A stretch of 64,000 nt of DNA from Rhodobacter sp. (GCA_027489175.1 JAIYAE010000029.1:32069-96068), one strand, 5' to 3'; counted from the stretch's first letter, positions 17,770 through 27,621 are shown. The notes: generated by a model from the sequence alone, not told the origin. Program-made: numbers and translations.

Positions 17770-18807
17770 ATGGCAAGTGTCGATGTGACGGTGCGCGGGG
17801 CGGGGATCTTCGGGCTGTCGGTGGCCTGGGCCTGTGCGCGGCGCGGCGCGCAGGTGCGGGTGATCGAGACGGTCGGCATCGGCGCGGGGTCTTCGGGCGG
17901 GGTGGTTGGGGCCCTGTCGCCGCATGTGCCCGAGGCGTGGAACCCGAAGAAGGCGTTTCAGCTGGAAAGCCTTTTGATGGCGGCGGGCTGGTGGGACGCG
18001 GTTGAAGCGGCCTCGGGTCTGGCGTCGGGCTATGGCCGGGTGGGGCGGTTGCAGCCTTTGGCCGATGACCGCGCGGTTGAGGCGGCGCGGCGGCGGGGGC
18101 TGGAGGCTGCGGGGCTGTGGCAGGGGCAGGCCGAGTGGCGCGTGGTTCCGGTGACGGGGGCCGCGTGGGAGCCGGTCTCGCCTTCTGGCTGGCTGGTGGA
18201 GGACACGCTGTCGGCCCGCATCTTGCCCCGGATGGCGCTGGAGGCGCTGGTGGCGGCGCTGCGGTCCAAGGGTGGTGAGGTGGTTTTGGGTGAGGCGGAT
18301 GAGGCGGGCGTTGTGGTGCATGCGACCGGGGTTCCGGGGCTGGAAGCGCTGTCAGAGGCTTTGGGTAAGCGGGTTGGCTCTGGCGTGAAGGGGCAGGCGC
18401 TGAGCCTGCGGTATGAGGCGCGGCAGGCAGCGCAGTTGTTTGTCGATGGCCTGCACATTGTGCCGCATGCGGATGGGACGGTGGCGGTGGGGTCAACGAG
18501 CGAGACGAGTTGGACGCACGACGGCCCGGATGGCCAGCTGGACGGCTTGCTTGAGCGCGCCGTCGCCGCGGTGCCCGTGTTGCAGGGGGCCGAGGTGGTG
18601 GCGCGTTGGGCCGGGGTGCGGCCAAGGGCTGCCAGCCGCGCGCCGATGCTGGGGGCCTGGCCGGGGCGCGATGGGCATTTCATCGCCAATGGGGGCTTCA
18701 AGATCGGTTTCGGCATGGCCCCCAAGGTGGCCGAAGTGATGGCCGATCTGGTGCTGGAGGGGCGCGACGCCATTCCCGATGGGTTCCGGGTGGAGGCGAC
18801 GCTTTAG
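17770..18807 (+). CDS. FAD-dependent oxidoreductase, MnmC C-terminal-domain-like
   Basis: This 345-residue flavoprotein begins with a dinucleotide-binding motif (VRGAGIFGLSVAWACARRG, GxGxxG near residue 10) and has the DAO-type fold with a C-terminal GGFKIGFGMAPKVAEVMADL. It is divergent from mnmD. In Escherichia coli the two activities are fused in MnmC, whose oxidase part removes the carboxymethyl group from cmnm5U. The pairing suggests a split MnmC. A generic amino-acid oxidase remains possible. Confidence 0.75.
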   Translation: MASVDVTVRGAGIFGLSVAWACARRGAQVRVIETVGIGAGSSGGVVGALSPHVPEAWNPKKAFQLESLLMAAGWWDAVEAASGLASGYGRVGRLQPLADDRAVEAARRRGLEAAGLWQGQAEWRVVPVTGAAWEPVSPSGWLVEDTLSARILPRMALEALVAALRSKGGEVVLGEADEAGVVVHATGVPGLEALSEALGKRVGSGVKGQALSLRYEARQAAQLFVDGLHIVPHADGTVAVGSTSETSWTHDGPDGQLDGLLERAVAAVPVLQGAEVVARWAGVRPRAASRAPMLGAWPGRDGHFIANGGFKIGFGMAPKVAEVMADLVLEGRDAIPDGFRVEATL

Positions 18808-18809
18808 GA

Positions 18810-19262
18810 TCAGCCGACCTCTCGGCGAAAGGTGATCGAGGTCGGCCTGTCAAACCCGGCATGCGCGTTGCGGCCGGTTTCAACAAAGCCAAGCGCGCGG
18901 AAGGAGGCGTGGTTTTCTGTAAGCTCTACCCGGGTTTGCAGTTCCAGGGCCGGACGCTCCAACGCGCGGGCGCGGGTCTCGGCAAGGTCGATCAGCGCGC
19001 GGGCAAGGCCCTGTCCTCGGTGGCTGGCAGCGACGGCGAGTTTGCCGACATAGAGGGCGTCCGGTTCGGGCGTAAGGAACACGCAGGCCACTGGTGGGGT
19101 GCCGATCACCCAGACCTCGGTCGTGGGGGGCAGGCTTTCGCGCGTGAGGGTGTGGAGAGAGGACGGCGGGTCGATCCGACCCTCCATATAAGCGAACTCA
19201 GCCTGAAGGAGGCCCAGGATCAGCGGCCAAAGTGCAGGATCGGTGGCGCGGTACGGTGTCAT
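18810..19262 (-). CDS. GNAT family N-acetyltransferase
   Basis: This 150-residue protein has the GNAT acetyl-CoA motif HRGQGLARALID near residues 81-92, preceded by the LYVGKLAV strand. The C-terminal part (NHASFRALGFVETGR) is also typical. The ATG at 19262 gives a normal N-terminus. Its stop is convergent with the FAD enzyme, 3 nt away, and its start is divergent from smc. The acetylated substrate is unknown. Confidence 0.88.
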   Translation of the reverse strand: MTPYRATDPALWPLILGLLQAEFAYMEGRIDPPSSLHTLTRESLPPTTEVWVIGTPPVACVFLTPEPDALYVGKLAVAASHRGQGLARALIDLAETRARALERPALELQTRVELTENHASFRALGFVETGRNAHAGFDRPTSITFRREVG

Positions 19263-19430
19263 GGCGCAAGGGTGCGGCCTTGCGCGCCCGATGGCAAGGG
19301 CGGGCCGCTGGTTCGGCAGTGGCCGCAACATCTTGGGGATAAGGCGCGCAAGCCCGCCAGATGCAGGGGCTTCGGGTTGACTCTGGCCGCTGCGGGCGGG
19401 AACATGCCCTTTGCGACTCGTGAGGTATCC

Positions 19431-22400
19431 GTGCGCCTGACCCGCCTGCGCCTGAACGGCTTCAAAAGCTTTGTCGACCCTACGGATCTGGTGATTCATG
19501 AGGGTCTGACGGGCGTGGTCGGCCCCAATGGCTGCGGCAAGTCCAACCTTCTGGAGGCGTTGCGTTGGGTGATGGGGGAAAACCGCCCCAGCGCGATGCG
19601 CGGCGGCGGGATGGAGGACGTGATCTTCAACGGCGCGGCCACCCGGGGTGCCCGGCACTTCGCCGAGGTCGCACTGGTCATGGACAATACCGACCGGCTG
19701 GCCCCGAGCGGGTTCAACGATGCCGACCAGATCGAAATTGTGCGTCGGATCACCCGCGACGCAGGGTCGGCCTATCGTTGCAACACCAAAGAGGTGCGCG
19801 CGCGGGATGTGCAGATGCTGTTCGCCGATGCCTCGACCGGCAGCCATAGCCCGGCGCTGGTGCGGCAGGGGCAGATTTCGGAACTGATCAACGCCAAGCC
19901 CAAGGCCCGGCGCCGGATCCTGGAAGAGGCGGCGGGGATTTCGGGTCTTTATGCAAGGCGGCATGAGGCCGAGTTGAAGCTGGCCGGGACGGAACAGAAC
20001 CTTCTGCGCGTCGATGACGTGCTGGAAGCGCTGGCCCAGCAGTTGTCGGTTCTGACCCGGCAGGCCAAGCAGGCCGCGCGGTACCGCGAGATCGGTGAGG
20101 AGCTGCGCAAGGCGGAAGGGATGCTTCTGTGGCGGCGCTGGCGCGAGGCGGATGAGGCGCGGGGCGTGGCCGAAGCGGCGTTGCGCGACCGGCTGATTGC
20201 GCAAGGTCAGGCCGAGACCGCCGCGCGGGCCGCCGGCAAGGCGCGGGAAGCGGCGGAGGATGCCCTGCCGCCGAAGCGCGAGGAAGAGGCGATTGCCAGC
20301 GCCATCCTGCAGCGCCTGACCCTGCAGCGCGATGCTTTGGGCGACCAGGAGGCCCGTGCGCTGGCCACGATCGACACGCTGAAGGCCCGGATCGACCAGC
20401 TGTCCCGCGACATGGAGCGGGAGGCGGGCCTGAACCGCGACGCGGGCGAAGTGATCGAGCGGCTGGAATGGGAGATTGAGCAGCTTGCACGCGCGCATGA
20501 TGGGCATGAGGAAAAGCTGGCCGAAGCAATGGAGGCCGCGCGTGAGGCGGGGGCGGTGCTGGGCGAACGCGAAGGGGCCTTGGCCGAACTGACGGAAGAT
20601 GCCGCCCGGCTGGCGGCGCGGCACCAATCCTCGCAGCGGATGCTGTCGGATTCGCGGGCGGTGCTGGACCGGGCCGAAAGTGAGGCCATGGCCGCGCGTG
20701 AGGCGGTGGCCGGGGCGACCGACGCGCTGGAAGCGGCGGGTGAGGCTTATGCCGCTGCCGAAGAAGCACAGGAAGCCGCGATGGCCGAGGCTGAGGCGTC
20801 AGAAGTGGCGCTTGAGGCGGCTGAGGTGGCGCGCGCCGAAACGCAAGGGCGAGAGGCCGAGGCGCGCGGGGCGCGGTCTTCGGCTGAGGGGGAGGCGAAC
20901 GCCTTGCGGGCCGAAGTCGCGGCACTGGCGCGGCTGGTGGAGCGTGAGGCGCAGGCGGGGCATCAGCTTCTGGACCGGCTTGTGGTGACGCCCGGCTTTG
21001 AAAAGGCGCTGGGGGCGGCCCTTGCCGATGACCTGCGCGCGCCCGAGATTGCCGGTGGCGCGCGGTCGGGTTGGGCCGTGCTTGAGCCCTATGCCGATGC
21101 GCAGCCGCTGCCGGAGGGGGCGGTGCCCTTGGCGACTGAGGTTCAGGGGCCGGCCGTTCTGGCGCGGCGCTTGTCCCAGATTGGCCTTGTCAGCCGAGAG
21201 CAGGGGTTTGCCCTGCAAGCGGATTTGCGCCCCGGCCAGCGGCTGGTGTCGGTTGAGGGTGACCTCTGGCGCTGGGACGGGTTCCGCGCGGGGGCCGAGG
21301 ATGCGCCGTCAGCCGCAGCGCTACGTTTGCAGCAGCTGAATCGCCTGGTGCAGTTGAAGCGCGATCTGGAAGAGGTCGCCGCGCGGGCCGACGGTGCCGC
21401 CCGCGCGCATGAGGCGCTGCAGGCCCGGCTGGCGGACCTCGCGAGCGCTGACCAGCGCGCCCGCGACGCCCGCCGTGTGGCCGATGCCCGCGTGACCGAG
21501 GCGAACCGCGCGCTGGCGCGGGCCGAGGCCGACCGGTCTATCGCCGGGGGCAAGCTGGAGGCGGCTCGGCTGGCCGTCAGCCGGTTTGAGGATGAGGCGA
21601 TGGGTGCGCGCACCCGCCTGCGTGAGGCCGAGGCTGCGGTGGCTGACCTTGGCGACCTTGACGCTGCACGGGGCGCGGTCGAGGCCGCGAAGATCACGGT
21701 CGAGGCGGCACGGATCACCATGATGACCCGCCGCTCCGCGCAAGATGAGGTGCGGCGCGAGGGTGAAGCGCGGGTGCGCCGCCGGCAAGAGGCGGTGAAG
21801 GAGCTGTCCGGCTGGAAGCACCGGCTTGAAACCGCCTCCCGCCGGATGGAGGAACTGACCGACCGCCGCGCCACCTCGACCGAAGAACTGGCCGAGGCGA
21901 TGCTGGCCCCCGAAGAGATTGCCGCCAAGCGCGATGAGTTGGTCGATGCGATGGCCGAAGCGGACGCCCGCCGCCGCCGGGCCGCCGATGCCTTGGCCGA
22001 GGCGGAAACCGCCCTGCGCGAGGCGCAACTGGCCGAACGCGACGCGGAACGCCTTGCCGGTGAGGCGCGTGAAGGCCGGGCGCGGGCCGAGGCGCGCCTG
22101 GACGCCGCGCGCGAAGGTGTGGCGCTGGCGGCTGAGCGCATCCGCGAGGACGATGACCGCACCCCGGATGAGCTGTTCGCCAGCTTGCACATCGATGCAG
22201 GCAACATGCCCGATGCCGAAACCCTTGATGCCGACGTTGGCCGCCTGAAGCGCCAGCGTGAGGCGCTGGGGGCGGTGAACCTGCGCGCCGAAGAGGATGC
22301 CAAGACGGTCGAGGCGGAATATGACGCGCTGGCCAGCGAAAAGTCCGATCTGGAAGAGGCGGTGAAGAAGCTGCGCGCCGGGATTGCGGGCCTGAACAAG

Positions 22401-22886
22401 GAAGGGCGTGAACGCCTGTTGACAGCCTTCGAGCAGGTGAACGCCAACTTTGCCACGCTTTTCACCCACCTCTTCGGCGGGGGTGAGGCGCGGCTGGTGC
22501 TGATCGAATCCGATGATCCGCTGGAGGCGGGGCTGGAGATTCTGTGCCAGCCGCCGGGCAAGAAGCTGGCGACTTTGTCCTTGTTGTCAGGGGGCGAACA
22601 GACGCTGACCGCGCTTGCGCTGATCTTCGGGGTGTTCCTTGCCAACCCCGCGCCGATCTGCGTGCTGGACGAGGTGGACGCGCCTTTGGACGATGCCAAC
22701 GTCACCCGGTTCTGCGACCTTCTGGACGAAATGGCCCGGCGGACCGAAACGCGCTTCCTGATTATCACCCACCACGCGGTGACGATGGCGCGGATGGACC
22801 GCCTCTTTGGCGTGACGATGCAGGAGCAGGGCGTCAGCCAGTTGGTGTCGGTCGATCTGAAGAAGGCCGAGGCGCTGGTCGCCTGA
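19431..22886 (+). CDS. smc: Chromosome segregation ATPase SMC
   Basis: SMC forms the core of the condensin-like complex with ScpA and ScpB. The 1151-residue protein has Walker A GPNGCGKS at residues 31-38, two long coiled coils rich in Ala, Glu and Arg, a central hinge (about residues 510-650), the signature LSGGEQTLTAL and Walker B CVLDEVDAPLDDANV near the C-terminus. The GTG at 19431 with GAGG five bases upstream gives the common MRLTRLRLNGFKSF start. An ATG at 19404 is an alternative. scpAB are not in the window. Confidence 0.96.
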   Translation: MRLTRLRLNGFKSFVDPTDLVIHEGLTGVVGPNGCGKSNLLEALRWVMGENRPSAMRGGGMEDVIFNGAATRGARHFAEVALVMDNTDRLAPSGFNDADQIEIVRRITRDAGSAYRCNTKEVRARDVQMLFADASTGSHSPALVRQGQISELINAKPKARRRILEEAAGISGLYARRHEAELKLAGTEQNLLRVDDVLEALAQQLSVLTRQAKQAARYREIGEELRKAEGMLLWRRWREADEARGVAEAALRDRLIAQGQAETAARAAGKAREAAEDALPPKREEEAIASAILQRLTLQRDALGDQEARALATIDTLKARIDQLSRDMEREAGLNRDAGEVIERLEWEIEQLARAHDGHEEKLAEAMEAAREAGAVLGEREGALAELTEDAARLAARHQSSQRMLSDSRAVLDRAESEAMAAREAVAGATDALEAAGEAYAAAEEAQEAAMAEAEASEVALEAAEVARAETQGREAEARGARSSAEGEANALRAEVAALARLVEREAQAGHQLLDRLVVTPGFEKALGAALADDLRAPEIAGGARSGWAVLEPYADAQPLPEGAVPLATEVQGPAVLARRLSQIGLVSREQGFALQADLRPGQRLVSVEGDLWRWDGFRAGAEDAPSAAALRLQQLNRLVQLKRDLEEVAARADGAARAHEALQARLADLASADQRARDARRVADARVTEANRALARAEADRSIAGGKLEAARLAVSRFEDEAMGARTRLREAEAAVADLGDLDAARGAVEAAKITVEAARITMMTRRSAQDEVRREGEARVRRRQEAVKELSGWKHRLETASRRMEELTDRRATSTEELAEAMLAPEEIAAKRDELVDAMAEADARRRRAADALAEAETALREAQLAERDAERLAGEAREGRARAEARLDAAREGVALAAERIREDDDRTPDELFASLHIDAGNMPDAETLDADVGRLKRQREALGAVNLRAEEDAKTVEAEYDALASEKSDLEEAVKKLRAGIAGLNKEGRERLLTAFEQVNANFATLFTHLFGGGEARLVLIESDDPLEAGLEILCQPPGKKLATLSLLSGGEQTLTALALIFGVFLANPAPICVLDEVDAPLDDANVTRFCDLLDEMARRTETRFLIITHHAVTMARMDRLFGVTMQEQGVSQLVSVDLKKAEALVA

Positions 22887-22957
22887 GACCGGCTGGATAA
22901 TGGCATGTTAACCTGATTCGGGCAGAACGAGAGGTGAACATTCCCTCGGAGCCCGCC

Positions 22958-23074
22958 ATGAACCCGATTTTCACCGTAGCCGCCCTCTTGGCCGCCATTG
23001 CCTGGTCTGATGGCAGGCTCGTGTTCGATATTCCTGGCTTCGGCCAGCCAGCCGTTCATCGCGGCGTAAAGTAG
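22958..23074 (+). CDS. Possible small protein, 38 residues
   Basis: A short frame (MNPIFTVAALLAAIAWSDGR to GVK) starts after CGGAG with good spacing. It has a hydrophobic N-terminal segment like a signal or membrane helix. It stands alone in the 289-nt gap between smc and mgdA. No homologue is recognised, so it may be a chance frame. Confidence 0.25.
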   Translation: MNPIFTVAALLAAIAWSDGRLVFDIPGFGQPAVHRGVK

Positions 23075-23140
23075 GGCCGCCCGTGATGGCCGAAACGAAC
23101 AAAGGGATGGCGAAAATGGCCACGTAAACGTCTGCTCCGC

Positions 23141-23157
23141 GCCCTAAACCCTAGGGC
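23141..23157 (+). promoter_or_regulatory. Small inverted repeat upstream of mgdA
   Basis: GCCCTA and TAGGGC flank a 5-nt spacer, ending 18 nt before the mgdA start codon. It could be an operator or a leader hairpin close to the ribosome binding site. The arms are only 6 bp, so it may be chance. Confidence 0.3.
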
Positions 23158-23175
23158 AGAAGCAGGAGACTGACC

Positions 23176-24426
23176 GTGCGCTATTCCGGGTTTCGCGTGA
23201 TTGCCGAGGCGTTGACAGGCCACAAGGGCTGGAAACCCGTCTGGCGCGACCCCGCACCACAGGCCGAATATGATTACATCATCATAGGTGGCGGCGGGCA
23301 TGGGCTGGCAACGGCCTATTACCTTGCCAAGGAATTCGGTCAGGCCCGGATTGCGGTGCTGGAAAAGGGCTATCTTGGCGGCGGCAACGTGGGCCGGAAC
23401 ACCACGATCATCCGGTCGAACTACCTGCTGGACGGGAATGAGCCGTTCTATGAGTTTTCCCTGAAGCTGTGGGAGGGGTTGGAGCAGGACTTCAACTACA
23501 ACGCCATGGTTTCGCAGCGCGGGATCATCAACCTCATCCACACCGACGCGCAGCGCGACGCCTTCACCCGGCGCGCCAATGCGATGATCTTGCATGGCGC
23601 CGATGCCGAGATGCTGAGCCGTGAGGATGTGCGCAAGCTTTACCCATGGCTGAACTTCGACAACGCCCGGTTTCCGATCAAAGGCGCCATCGCCCAGCGT
23701 CGGGGCGGCACGGTCCGGCATGATGCAGTAGCCTGGGGCTATGCCCGCGGGGCCGACATGCGCGGTGTGGACCTGATCCAGAACTGCGAAGTCACCGGCA
23801 TGCGGATTGTCGGCGGGCGGATCCAGGGGGTTGAGACCTCTCGCGGGTACATCGGTGCGAAGAAGGTTGGCGTGGCGGTGGCGGGGTCGTCTTCCAAGGT
23901 GATGGCCCATGCCGGTATGCGGCTGCCAATCGAAAGCCATGTGCTGCAGGCTTTCGTGTCCGAGGGGCTGAAGCCCTTGATCGACGGGGTAATGACCTTC
24001 GGCGCGGGGCATTTCTATGTCAGCCAGTCCGACAAGGGTGGGCTGGTCTTCGGTGGCGATATCGACGGCTATAACTCCTACGCCCAGCGGGGGAACCTGC
24101 CGGTGATCGAGGATGTGGCCGAGGGTGGCATGGCACTGATGCCGGCGATCGGGCGGGTGCGGCTTCTCCGCACCTGGGGCGGGATCATGGATATGTCGAT
24201 GGACGGGTCACCCATCATCGACAAGACGCATATCGAGGGCCTCTACTTCAACGGTGGTTGGTGTTACGGCGGGTTCAAGGCGACGCCTGCCAGCGGCTGG
24301 TGTTTTGCGCATCTGTTGGCGAACGACCGTTCACATGAGACTGCGAAAGCCTATCGGTTCGACCGGTTCCTGAAGGGACTTATGATCGACGAAAAGGGTC
24401 AAGGCGCAACCCCGAACCTGCATTGA
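23176..24426 (+). CDS. mgdA: N-methylglutamate dehydrogenase subunit A (sarcosine oxidase beta-like flavoprotein)
   Basis: This 416-residue flavoprotein resembles the beta subunit of heterotetrameric sarcosine oxidase. The FAD-binding motif IIIGGGGHGLATAYYLAKEFG is near residue 36 and the GNVGRNTTIIRSNYL region follows. It is the likely site of oxidation of the N-methyl group of N-methylglutamate, giving glutamate and a C1 unit. It opens mgdABCD. The island context (mgsABC and gmaS downstream) favours this substrate over sarcosine. The GTG start follows GGAG. Confidence 0.82.
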   Translation: MRYSGFRVIAEALTGHKGWKPVWRDPAPQAEYDYIIIGGGGHGLATAYYLAKEFGQARIAVLEKGYLGGGNVGRNTTIIRSNYLLDGNEPFYEFSLKLWEGLEQDFNYNAMVSQRGIINLIHTDAQRDAFTRRANAMILHGADAEMLSREDVRKLYPWLNFDNARFPIKGAIAQRRGGTVRHDAVAWGYARGADMRGVDLIQNCEVTGMRIVGGRIQGVETSRGYIGAKKVGVAVAGSSSKVMAHAGMRLPIESHVLQAFVSEGLKPLIDGVMTFGAGHFYVSQSDKGGLVFGGDIDGYNSYAQRGNLPVIEDVAEGGMALMPAIGRVRLLRTWGGIMDMSMDGSPIIDKTHIEGLYFNGGWCYGGFKATPASGWCFAHLLANDRSHETAKAYRFDRFLKGLMIDEKGQGATPNLH

Positions 24427-24439
24427 CGGAAGAATACGA

Positions 24440-24724
24440 ATGATCATTCACCATCCGATCCTCGGCCCCCGCGATGCGCAGGAATTCGTCTATCTCGGCG
24501 ATGCCGGTCTGATCAATCGACCCGATGGCATGACTGCGGGCATCGAGGCGTTTCACGACTACGCCTACAACCGTGACAACCCGGCGGGGGAACATCGGGA
24601 GCTGTGGTATCATGAGCAGGGCGACCGGTCCTGGCTGGTCGTCACGCGCAACACGGTGACGCATGAGATCAAGAAGGTGGAGCTGGCCCGCGATGTGGCG
24701 CGCGCGCAGGGGCGGTCGAAATGA
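24440..24724 (+). CDS. mgdB: N-methylglutamate dehydrogenase subunit B (sarcosine oxidase delta-like)
   Basis: This 94-residue protein keeps the delta-subunit pattern (GPRDAQEFVYLGDAGLINRP, then ELWYHEQGDRSWLVVTRNT). The N-terminal zinc knuckle of sarcosine oxidase delta (CPxCG) reads HHPILG here, so the Cys ligands are missing. It lies 13 nt after mgdA and overlaps mgdC by 4 nt. Its job is probably structural, stabilising the complex. The lost cysteines suggest a distinct enzyme, in line with an N-methylglutamate dehydrogenase. Confidence 0.8.
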   Translation: MIIHHPILGPRDAQEFVYLGDAGLINRPDGMTAGIEAFHDYAYNRDNPAGEHRELWYHEQGDRSWLVVTRNTVTHEIKKVELARDVARAQGRSK

Positions 24725-27621
24725 GCCAGTCGCACCGGATTGACGGCGGGCAGATCGACCGGTCAAAGACCCTTCGCTTTACCTTTGACGGGCTGCCCTA
24801 TCAGGGGCATCCGGGGGATACGCTGGCCTCGGCCCTTCTGGCCAATGGCGTGCGGCTGATGGGGCGCAGTTTCAAGTATCACCGGCCAAGGGGGCCCTTG
24901 TCGTCGGGGTCCGAGGAGCCGAACGCGCTGGTCGAACTGCGCAGCGGCGGGCGGCAAGAGCCGAACACCCGGGCGACGGTGGCGGAGCTGTTCGACGGGC
25001 TGGCAGCGAACAGCCAGAACCGCTGGCCAAGCTTGCGGTTCGATGCGCTGGCGATCAACGACCGGCTGAACGCCTTCTTCGCGGCGGGGTTCTATTACAA
25101 GACCTTCATGTGGCCCAAGTCCTTCTGGGAAAAGCTTTATGAGCCGATCATCCGCCGGGCGGCGGGGCTTGGGTCGGTCAGCCGTGAGGAGGACCCGGAC
25201 AGCTATGACAAGGGTTTCCTGCACTGTGATCTTCTGGTCATCGGGGCCGGTCCTGCTGGCTTGATGGCGGCGCTGACCGCTGGGCGAGCGGGCAAGCGGG
25301 TGATCCTGGCAGATGAGGATTTCGCCTTTGGTGGGCGCTTGAACGCCGAGACTTATGCGGTGGGGCAGGCCTCTGGCGCGGATTGGGCTGCCGCGACGGT
25401 GGCAGAACTCAGCTCTATGCCAAATGTGCGGCTGATGGCGCGGACGACGGTTCTCGGGGCCTTTGACCATGGGATCTATTCGGCGGTGGAGCGGGTGTCG
25501 GACCATCTGGCCGTGCCTGCGGTAGGCAAGCCCCGGCAGGTGCTTTGGCGCATCTATTCGCAACGGGCGATCCTGTGCGGCGGTGCGACGGAGCGGCCGA
25601 TTGCGTTTGAGAACAACGACCGGCCGGGGATCATGCTGGCGGGCAGCTTGCGGGCCTATGCCAATCGCTGGGGCGTGAAGGCTGGGGAGCGTGTCGCCGT
25701 CTTTACCAACAACGATGACGGGCTGCGGACGGCGGCTGACCTGACGGCCAAGGGTGTTGAGGTGGTTGCGGTCATCGACTCGCGTCAGGGGGATGAGGTG
25801 ATTGATACCTCGGGCCGGTTGGGTCTGAAGTCGATCACGGTGCGGGATCGGGAGGGTGGAACGCGGGAAGTCCGGGTGGATGCCTTGGGCGTTTCCGGGG
25901 GATGGAACCCGAATGTGAACATTCATTCGCATCATCGCTCGCGGCCGGTGTGGGATGCGACGATTGCGGCATTTGTGCCGGGGGCAGATGGCCCGCCGGG
26001 CCTGTTGGTGGCCGGTTCGGCGGCGGGGGTCATGTCCACCCATGGCGCTTTGCGCACGGGGCGGGATGCGGCGATTGCGGCGTTGGGCCTGACCGGGCGT
26101 GCGGATATGCCGGAGGCAGAGGATGCACCGATCAGCATCACCCCACTGTGGCATGTGACCCACGGCAAGGGCCGCGCCTGGATCGACCAGCAGAACGACG
26201 TGACCGTCAAGGACATCAAGCTGGCCGAGCAGGAGAACTTCACCAGCGTCGAGCATATGAAGCGCTACACCACGCTCGGCATGGCGACGGATCAGGGCAA
26301 GACCGGCAACGTGATCGGCCTTGCGATCATGGCGGAGCTTACCGGGCGGTCGATCCCCGAGACGGGGACGACGATGTACCGGCCGCCCTATACTCCGGTC
26401 GCCTTGGGCGCGCTGGCGGGGCGGTCGCGGGGGAAGGAGTTCAAGCCCTATCGCCTCACGCCAAGCCACCATTGGGCGGCGGAGCAGGGGGCGACCTTTG
26501 TCGAGGTTGGCAACTGGCTGCGGACGCAGTGGGTGCCAAAGGCGGGAGAGACGGAGTGGCGGCAGTCTGTGGACCGGGAGGTCCTTGCCACGCGCAAATC
26601 GGTGGGCATCTGCGATGTCACCACGCTGGGCAAGATTGACATCCAGGGCACCGATGCCGGGGCATTTCTGGACCGGGTCTATGCCAATACCTTTTCAACG
26701 CTCCCGGTTGGCAAGTGCCGCTATGGCCTGATGCTGCGCGAAGATGGGATCGTCTTTGACGACGGCACCACAGCGCGCATGGGTGAACATGAGTATGTGA
26801 TGACGACGACCACGGCCAATGCGGTCACGGTCTTCCGGCATCTTGAGTTCTGCCGCCAGTGTCTGTGGCCGGATATGGACGTGCAGCTGATCAGCACAAC
26901 CGAGGCCTGGGCACAGTTTTCCGTGGCGGGTCCTAACGCGCGGAAGCTGCTGCAGAAGGTGGTGGATCAGGACATCAGCGACGCGGCCTTCCCCTACATG
27001 GGCGCCGGGAACATCACGGTTGGCGGCTTGCGGGCACGGTTGTTCCGGATCAGCTTCTCGGGCGAACTGGCCTATGAAATCGCCGTGCCCACCCGCTATG
27101 GCGATGCGCTTTTGCGGCGGCTGATGGAGCAGGGGGCGGAGTTTGATGCCATCGTCTACGGCACCGAAGCGCTTGGGGTCATGCGGATCGAAAAGGGCCA
27201 TGTGGCGGGGGGGGAGCTGAACGGCCAATCCACCGCGCTGAACATGGGCCTTGGGAAAATGGTGTCGAAGAAGAAGGACTCCATCGGCATGGTGCTAAGC
27301 CAGCGTGAGGGGCTGACCGATCCGAACGGCTATCGGCTGGTCGGCGCGCGGCCAGTGGACCCCAAGGGCAAACTGACGGCGGGCAGTCATTTCCTTGAGA
27401 TTGGCGCGGCGCCTGTGGCGGCGAATGACGGGGGGTGGCTGTCGTCAAAGGTCTATTCCCCGCATGTCGGCAGTGACATTGCGCTGGGGTATCTGAAGGG
27501 CGGGGATCAGAAGATCGGCCAGCGGATGCGGGCGGTCAATCTGGTAGGCGGGACGGAAACGCTGGTGGATATCGTCAGCCCGCATTTCGTCGATCCGGAA
27601 GGGGAGCGGTTGCGTGGTTGA
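24721..27621 (+). CDS. mgdC: N-methylglutamate dehydrogenase subunit C (sarcosine oxidase alpha-like, GcvT C-terminal domain)
   Basis: This 966-residue subunit has an N-terminal ferredoxin-like fold (HPGDTLASALLANGVRLMGRSFKYHRPRG), an NAD-type dinucleotide site GAGPAGLMAALTAGRAG near residue 175, and a GcvT-like folate-binding region from about residue 590 to the end (KSVGICDVTTLGKIDIQG, FSGELAYEIAVP). In sarcosine oxidases this region passes the C1 unit to tetrahydrofolate. mgdC is widely used as a marker gene for methylamine use. It overlaps mgdB and mgdD. Confidence 0.85.
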   Translation: MSQSHRIDGGQIDRSKTLRFTFDGLPYQGHPGDTLASALLANGVRLMGRSFKYHRPRGPLSSGSEEPNALVELRSGGRQEPNTRATVAELFDGLAANSQNRWPSLRFDALAINDRLNAFFAAGFYYKTFMWPKSFWEKLYEPIIRRAAGLGSVSREEDPDSYDKGFLHCDLLVIGAGPAGLMAALTAGRAGKRVILADEDFAFGGRLNAETYAVGQASGADWAAATVAELSSMPNVRLMARTTVLGAFDHGIYSAVERVSDHLAVPAVGKPRQVLWRIYSQRAILCGGATERPIAFENNDRPGIMLAGSLRAYANRWGVKAGERVAVFTNNDDGLRTAADLTAKGVEVVAVIDSRQGDEVIDTSGRLGLKSITVRDREGGTREVRVDALGVSGGWNPNVNIHSHHRSRPVWDATIAAFVPGADGPPGLLVAGSAAGVMSTHGALRTGRDAAIAALGLTGRADMPEAEDAPISITPLWHVTHGKGRAWIDQQNDVTVKDIKLAEQENFTSVEHMKRYTTLGMATDQGKTGNVIGLAIMAELTGRSIPETGTTMYRPPYTPVALGALAGRSRGKEFKPYRLTPSHHWAAEQGATFVEVGNWLRTQWVPKAGETEWRQSVDREVLATRKSVGICDVTTLGKIDIQGTDAGAFLDRVYANTFSTLPVGKCRYGLMLREDGIVFDDGTTARMGEHEYVMTTTTANAVTVFRHLEFCRQCLWPDMDVQLISTTEAWAQFSVAGPNARKLLQKVVDQDISDAAFPYMGAGNITVGGLRARLFRISFSGELAYEIAVPTRYGDALLRRLMEQGAEFDAIVYGTEALGVMRIEKGHVAGGELNGQSTALNMGLGKMVSKKKDSIGMVLSQREGLTDPNGYRLVGARPVDPKGKLTAGSHFLEIGAAPVAANDGGWLSSKVYSPHVGSDIALGYLKGGDQKIGQRMRAVNLVGGTETLVDIVSPHFVDPEGERLRG

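Noticed and set aside
17726..18625. N-terminal extension of mnmD to 18625
   Set aside because: The extra 300 residues are a Pro/Ala-rich antisense reading of the FAD enzyme gene. The family start is at 17725.
18606..19430. N-terminal extension of SMC to 18606
   Set aside because: The extension overlaps the FAD enzyme and GNAT genes. SMC begins at the MRLTRLRLNGFKSF start at 19431.
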